Of a DNA stretch of 64,000 bases, positions 59,874 to 64,000 are shown one piece after another. A model generated the notes under the pieces. That model was not told where the DNA came from, did not search any database, and was given only the letters and a program-made list of their open reading frames with translations. Numbering within the stretch: the stretch's first letter is position 1; every line of letters begins with the position of its first letter. The translations under genes and the position numbers were made by a program. Source of the DNA: Phoronis australis (Eukaryota > Phoronida > Phoronidae); assembly GCA_002633005.1 (NCBI GenBank), contig NMRA01000242.1:470868-534867 (forward strand), read 5' to 3'.

Positions 59874-60852
59874 TGCGCCCACATATTTATATGTGGACGC
59901 ATTATGCCGTCATCTCCGTCCGTCCGTCCGTCCGTCCGTCCGTCCGTCCGGGCGGCGTCCGGCGTCTGGCGTCCGGCGTCCGCTGCTCTATCTCCAAAAC
60001 CCTTTGACATACGTTCATGAAATTTGGCACATATGTTCCATTCATGAATGGGACGGCATGTGCGAACTTTCGGACGGATCCGACTACCGGTGTGCCCCCT
60101 AGTGGCAATTTTAGTTTTTTACGCTTACCTTTGTATCTTCAAAAGTCCTGAACGGATTTTCATGAAATTTGGTATGTAGGCACCTAGTAGTGAGATGACG
60201 CTATCCTGCCGTTTTCAGATGGATTCGACATAGTTTGCGCCACCTAGTGGCCNNNNNNNNNNNNNNNNNNNNNNNNNNNNNNNNNNNNNNNNNNNNNNNN
60301 NNNNNNNNNNNNNNNNNNNNNNNNNNNNNNNNNNNNNNNNNNNNNNNNNNNNNNNNNNNNNNNNNNNNNNNNNNNNNNNNNNNNNNNNNNNNNNNNNNNN
60401 NNNNNNNNNNNNNNNNNNNNNNNNNNNNNNNNNNNNNNNNNNNNNNNNNNNNNNNNNNNNNNNNNNNNNNNNNNNNNNNNNNNNNNNNNNNNNNNNNNNN
60501 NNNNNNNNNNNNNNNNNNNNNNNNNNNNNNNNNNNNNNNNNNNNNNNNNNNNNNNNNNNNNNNNNNNNNNNNNNNNNNNNNNNNNNNNNNNNNNCTATGC
60601 TAATCTCGTATGTTGGTAAATTTGTTTTTATTCTATGTTTCTGTGGTGCTTTAAGCAACTGGTGTATAGGATGTGCTTGTATTATGAAGATTACTCACAT
60701 TTTGCCCCTAGCCTATTGAGGAGACAATGACCATGCCTTTCCATTTTGCTAAGTACAACATACTACATATATGCTCTCTACTGGCCACTTTGTGGTACCA
60801 ATAAACAACCCTAGAAGGATACCGTATGCGGTGCAATTGTGGGCGCATTTCA
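59874..60852. mobile_element. R3-family element with inverted ends, (CCGT)n tract and CCCCTAGTGGC units
   Basis: The left end ATGCGCCCACATATTTATATG and right end GTGGGCGCATTTC are inverse over about 11 bases (ATGCGCCCACA). Inside are a (CCGT)n run at 59915-59950, then R3 units (GATTTTCATGAAATTTGG, GCCCCCTAGTGGCAATTTTA), a 342-bp gap, and the right terminus ACCGTATGCGGTGCAATTG shared with 20828-20880. The ORF-like frames at 59747-60108 are repeat-encoded. Confidence 0.65.
60253..60594. other. Assembly gap (342 N)
   Basis: Unresolved bases within the R3 element, consistent with collapse or failure to assemble a tandem repeat. Confidence 0.98.
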
Positions 60853-61416
60853 ACGCTCTGCGTTGCTCTTGTTATGGGAATTCTTTGAAGTAATTTTCCG
60901 GAAAGTTGAGGTTCCGAGGTGCCTGGTATGAGTGCCTTTGTGGCCGTTTTAGAATCCCTTGATGAAACACGGCCGGTAGTCCAGTTTCTGATTGCTGGGG
61001 GAAAAGATACAGAGTGTGTCCCAAAAATTTCACACTTCAACGTCTGGAGTTCAAATTCAGTTCCCGTGGGTAACTGAGAGTCTACGCAGGCCTACCGCAT
61101 GGTTATACCTTATTTTTAACGCGGGTATGCTATGCATGCGCGCACCCAGGGGGGTGGCTCGGGGGGCTCAAAAGTGGGAAGAAAGGTCCGCCTCAAAGAA
61201 ACACAAAATCCGAGAAAAACGAGACAAATCAACTAAGGAAGGAATTCGGCGTATGCACAATTCATAGCCCTAAACTAACCCCGTATTCCGTTTTTTCTTT
61301 AGTAAAAGGTCCACATCCTCAAGCAAAAGATTCCGTTTTGAAGAACAAAAATTCAATGCGCAATACTACTGGAAACAAAACATCAAGGGTGTGCAAAGAA
61401 AACCTTTCCAATTTGA
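60853..61416. other. No recognised gene
   Basis: The frame 60992-61267 crosses a GGGGGGTGGCTCGGGG repeat edge and lacks motifs. Confidence 0.4.
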
Positions 61417-62175
61417 TGATCAATGAGTTTAAGTACTTTTAAGTACATCGAAAAAAAAGTTTAAAAACTTTTTTTTCGATGTACAGTTTGTTAACTTAAA
61501 CCCAGTACATCTAGTTCCTAAGCCAATAAAAAATTAATGTCATTTGAATTGTAAGAACATTTTGGGACACTTTCTAGAGCTGAACGAAATTCATCAATTT
61601 CCTTGAGACTTATTTCAGATAGATAAAACTCGTTTAGTGTACTTTTATATTTGGGGATCTGATGTCGAATTCTCCTAAAGTTGGCCTGCAACTAAGTTCA
61701 TTGGAGCATTGTCATTTCTTACAAGATTAGCTCCTAATTGTCAAAAAGTTACCTCTCAGTCAGTTCATTTTCATAGATACATAAATGTTTAAATCAGAAA
61801 CCAGCAATCAAATCCATGAGCAATGCATTTACCTAGATTTAATGACTTAATTCCTTTTTAATCCCCTGTTAATGAGTTTAAACAACAAATCTTGTACCGA
61901 ATTTAAAAAGCAATGCATTTATTGTCATTTGTATTTTGAGTAAATTTTTGGGAAGTGTCCAAATTTCACCAATGTCTTTGAGACTTAGTTTTAGATAGGC
62001 AAAAAGCGTCTAAATGCACTTTACTATTTAGTGATCGGATAATAGAGTTTTTTCCTATTCAGGCTTCAAATTAATTCCCTGGATCGTAATCATTTCTTAC
62101 AAGATTAGCTTGTAATTGCCAACAATCCACTATTAACCTGTCGGTTTTCGTAGATACACAAACTTGTAAATCAGA
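61417..62175. repeat. Tandem duplication, about 377-bp unit, two diverged copies
   Basis: TCATTTCTTACAAGATTAGCT occurs at about 61712 and 62088. ATGAGTTTAA, CTTGAGACTTA.TT.AGATAG and AAATCAGAAACCA recur in order. Noncoding. Confidence 0.7.
61443..61484. repeat. Perfect hairpin, 20-bp arms, 2-base centre
   Basis: Arms 61443-61462 and 61465-61484 (GTACATCGAAAAAAAAGTTT and its complement). It lies only in the first copy of the surrounding tandem duplication, so it was probably gained afterwards. Possibly a tiny MITE or cruciform. Confidence 0.9.
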
Positions 62176-63052
62176 AACCAACGAATTTGTTGATCAAAAC
62201 GGAATGTTAAAGGCATTGTCCCCATGCTCGCAGATTTTTGACGGGTAACCGGGGGAAAATGGGAGATTAGGGGTAAGGTGTACTTTTGGTCCTTTCCGTG
62301 GTACCTATAACGGTTCACAAGTTGAACTTGAGCTAAAAAAAGCTGAAAATTTTGTTTATTATTGCGAGTATATGAGTACATTCGTTCGACATGTACATTG
62401 TCAACCCAATGGTAGTCTCGACAGTAGTGTTTTACACATGTGGGAAATCCTTGCCAACAACTCAGAGTAACCATTTTCAAAAGAGACACTATTCTACTGA
62501 TGCTATGGAAAACAATAACATTATTCTATAACTAACCATCGGAAATAGGCCTTTTTATGCAATTCGCAAATAACAGTCTTCAAGTTCTTCAAAATTCCAC
62601 GCTTTCGGAAGCGGTCAATCCTATTGTATTTTTTCACATTTTTGGTTGTTTGGGTGGAATGTCTTGCTACTGCTGTGCTGTTCACGAATCCTGTGTTTTT
62701 GATGAATTTGGAATCTTAACTTCTCTCGTGAATACTTGGCAGTGTCGGATTTACATGAATAGAGGGTCAAAGGGAACTATCTCCGAACTGCTCCACCGAG
62801 GGAGGGTCCCGTCTGAAATGGGACACTTTAATTATGAAAGGCTAAGCATCATTAAGTTTGGAAAATAGTGACAGTTCTTTCCACCGTCGTGTGGTCACAA
62901 GACGGTACAGGAAGTGATCTTCTTCAACATAAAAGTGGGTTGCACGACTTCACAAAAAAACAGGAAACTAGACGTAATCGAGTCCAACTTTGGGCCCTCT
63001 ATCCGTGGTTAAACATGACAATATTTTTCTGGGCTTTATCTTAAATTTTATA
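62176..63052. other. No recognised gene
   Basis: The frame 62557-62868 (+) is 103 codons but has no recognisable family signature or splice context. Confidence 0.4.
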
Positions 63053-63890
63053 GTTTTGTGCCTATCCAGTACAAGACAGGTCTAGTCAATTGCTTGTTAC
63101 ACCGTGCCTGGAGAATCTGCTCCACCAATTTAAATTTTGATAGTGACGTAGCTATGATTTTCCAGTTATTGCGTTCCAATAGTTACCCTCTGAATTTTCT
63201 GAATAGCTGTAAAAGGCACTTTCTTTCAAAAATGAATGAGGCGGATAAGATAGCTGTTATTGGACCCGAGAAAAAGAAAGTTTTCTTTTCTCTTGGTTAC
63301 ACCGGGCCAAGTAGTATAAAACTGAAAGTCAATTATTTCGCATTATTCATTGTTTATACCCAGCAGTTGAACAGATAGTTGTTTTCAAACCCCTTCGGAA
63401 ACCTTCCAATATGTTGTGTAAACTGAAGTCACCCATCCCTTTATTGAACAAGAGCAATGTTGTGTATAAGGTTGAATGTGACAACTGTAAGGAATTCTAT
63501 ATAGGACTCACACAGAGACGCCTCTGTGACAGGTTGAAAGAACATCACACCTCAGAGAAAAGTAACATGTATAGGCATTGTATTAGATACAATCACCAAG
63601 CCAACTCTGTTAGTATTATCTGCAGAGAACCTAATAAGGAGTTACTGTACATTAAAGAGTCATTGGCCATTCAGAACCAGTATGCCACTGATTCTCTGAA
63701 TAACATGCAGAGCTCAGTGACCCTGCAGCTATGGTGATGACCAGCTACTGACCATATTCTATGTATCTCTCACTTCAGTTTATGGATGTTACCTGAGCTG
63801 TATGTTGGCACTTGTTATCCTATAGTAAATTGTTGTAAATATGATCCTGATGATATCTAATGAAAAGACGAAACGTTGCATTGAAAATTA
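63053..63890 (+). mobile_element. Penelope-like element 3' half (post-RT region + GIY-YIG), copy 2
   Basis: The 5'-truncated frame starts VPIQYKTGLVNCLLHRAWRIC, LLRSNSYPLNFLNSCKRHFL and LGYTGPSSIKLK. After a frameshift comes a GIY-YIG domain, SNVVYKVECDNCKEFYIGLTQ then RLKEH (63468-63545), ending NNMQSSVTLQLW* at 63737. Its noncoding tail (TGATCCTGATGATATC...GACGAAAC, to about 63890) is shared with 31779-32160. Tyr, Tyr-Ile-Gly and Arg of the GIY-YIG core are kept. Confidence 0.88.
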
Positions 63891-64000
63891 ACTTTTTTTA
63901 TTTTTGCGGCGATCGTCCGGTTTTTGATCACTTTGGTCTCGTACCTGATGTACACCGATACCTAGCTAATACTCGTGTGATCTAAGTAGCTTTCATGTAT

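Noticed and set aside
59747-60108. Overlapping frames with RTDGRTDG/RPSVRPS repeats
   Set aside because: Products of the (CCGT)n tract in the R3 element.
60215-60658. Long frames across the assembly gap
   Set aside because: They consist of N positions and carry no information.
62557-62868. 103-codon plus-strand frame with several cysteines
   Set aside because: No family signature, no splice sites in phase, no second copy; could be chance.

Overview
This is an intron-rich, repeat-dense, AT-rich animal sequence. Metazoan splice signals, a multi-exon NIPA-like transporter gene, Penelope-like, LINE, gypsy, Polinton-type and hAT fragments, and a CARD-containing SAMD9-like locus point to an invertebrate, most likely a marine one such as a hemichordate, amphioxus or a similar lineage. 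I cannot fix the species. No prokaryotic, operon or CRISPR signal is present.

Left part (1-30.3 kb): two copies of one immune-type gene lie head to tail on the minus strand. Each has a short 5' noncoding exon with a conserved splice donor, a CARD-coding exon, and one very large exon coding SAM, Schlafen/AlbA-like, SIR2-like, P-loop STAND NTPase, helical-repeat and C-terminal regions (SAMD9/SAMD9L family). In both copies the CARD exon ends in phase 1 on a consensus donor, and the large exon begins with an acceptor that restores the frame. A CARD-SAMD9-like fusion protein is therefore predicted twice, independently. Copy 1 is cut by the window start: exons at 1-789, 5271-5572 and about 9347-9450. 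Copy 2 is complete or nearly so: 22776-27814, 29083-29381 and about 29744-29845. Their 5' flanks (8985-9876 and 29567-30254) are paralogous and share a TATA-like box and an identical 19-bp kappaB-like block. Between and inside them lie a P2X7-like C-terminal domain exon (3470-3806, +), a Penelope-like element with direct terminal repeats (13454-15988), a NIPA-type magnesium transporter gene broken by two in-frame stops (16466-18183), and a long run of degenerate tandem repeat (19.2-20.9 kb).

Middle part (30.3-46 kb): mostly noncoding sequence with transposon remains. These are a Penelope-like 3' end (31779-32160, -), a 5'-truncated LINE (33925-35236, -), two perfect short palindromes, a frameshifted Polinton-type protein-primed DNA polymerase B fragment (about 35640-36360, +) and a hAT/DUF4371 transposase fragment (38478-38721, +). 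From 38.8 to 46 kb I recognise no coding gene.

Right part (46-59 kb): a degenerate large inverted duplication. An unrecognised membrane-protein locus is present in opposite orientation at 46.7-47.6 kb (+) and 56.6-57.4 kb (-). Inside it, inverted arms (51637-53822 and 54745-55613) surround a LINE fragment. One arm has been split by a 1.33-kb foldback element (52038-53368) with TA target duplication, and the other arm preserves the empty site. Gypsy fragments follow in opposite orientations.

Right end (59-64 kb): a repeat element with inverted ends interrupted by a 342-bp assembly gap, a tandem duplication carrying a 20-bp-arm hairpin, and a second Penelope-like 3' end (63053-63890, +).

The most biologically interesting content is the duplicated CARD-SAM-Schlafen/AlbA-STAND gene with its shared promoter, which looks like a candidate intracellular innate-immune sensor/effector.
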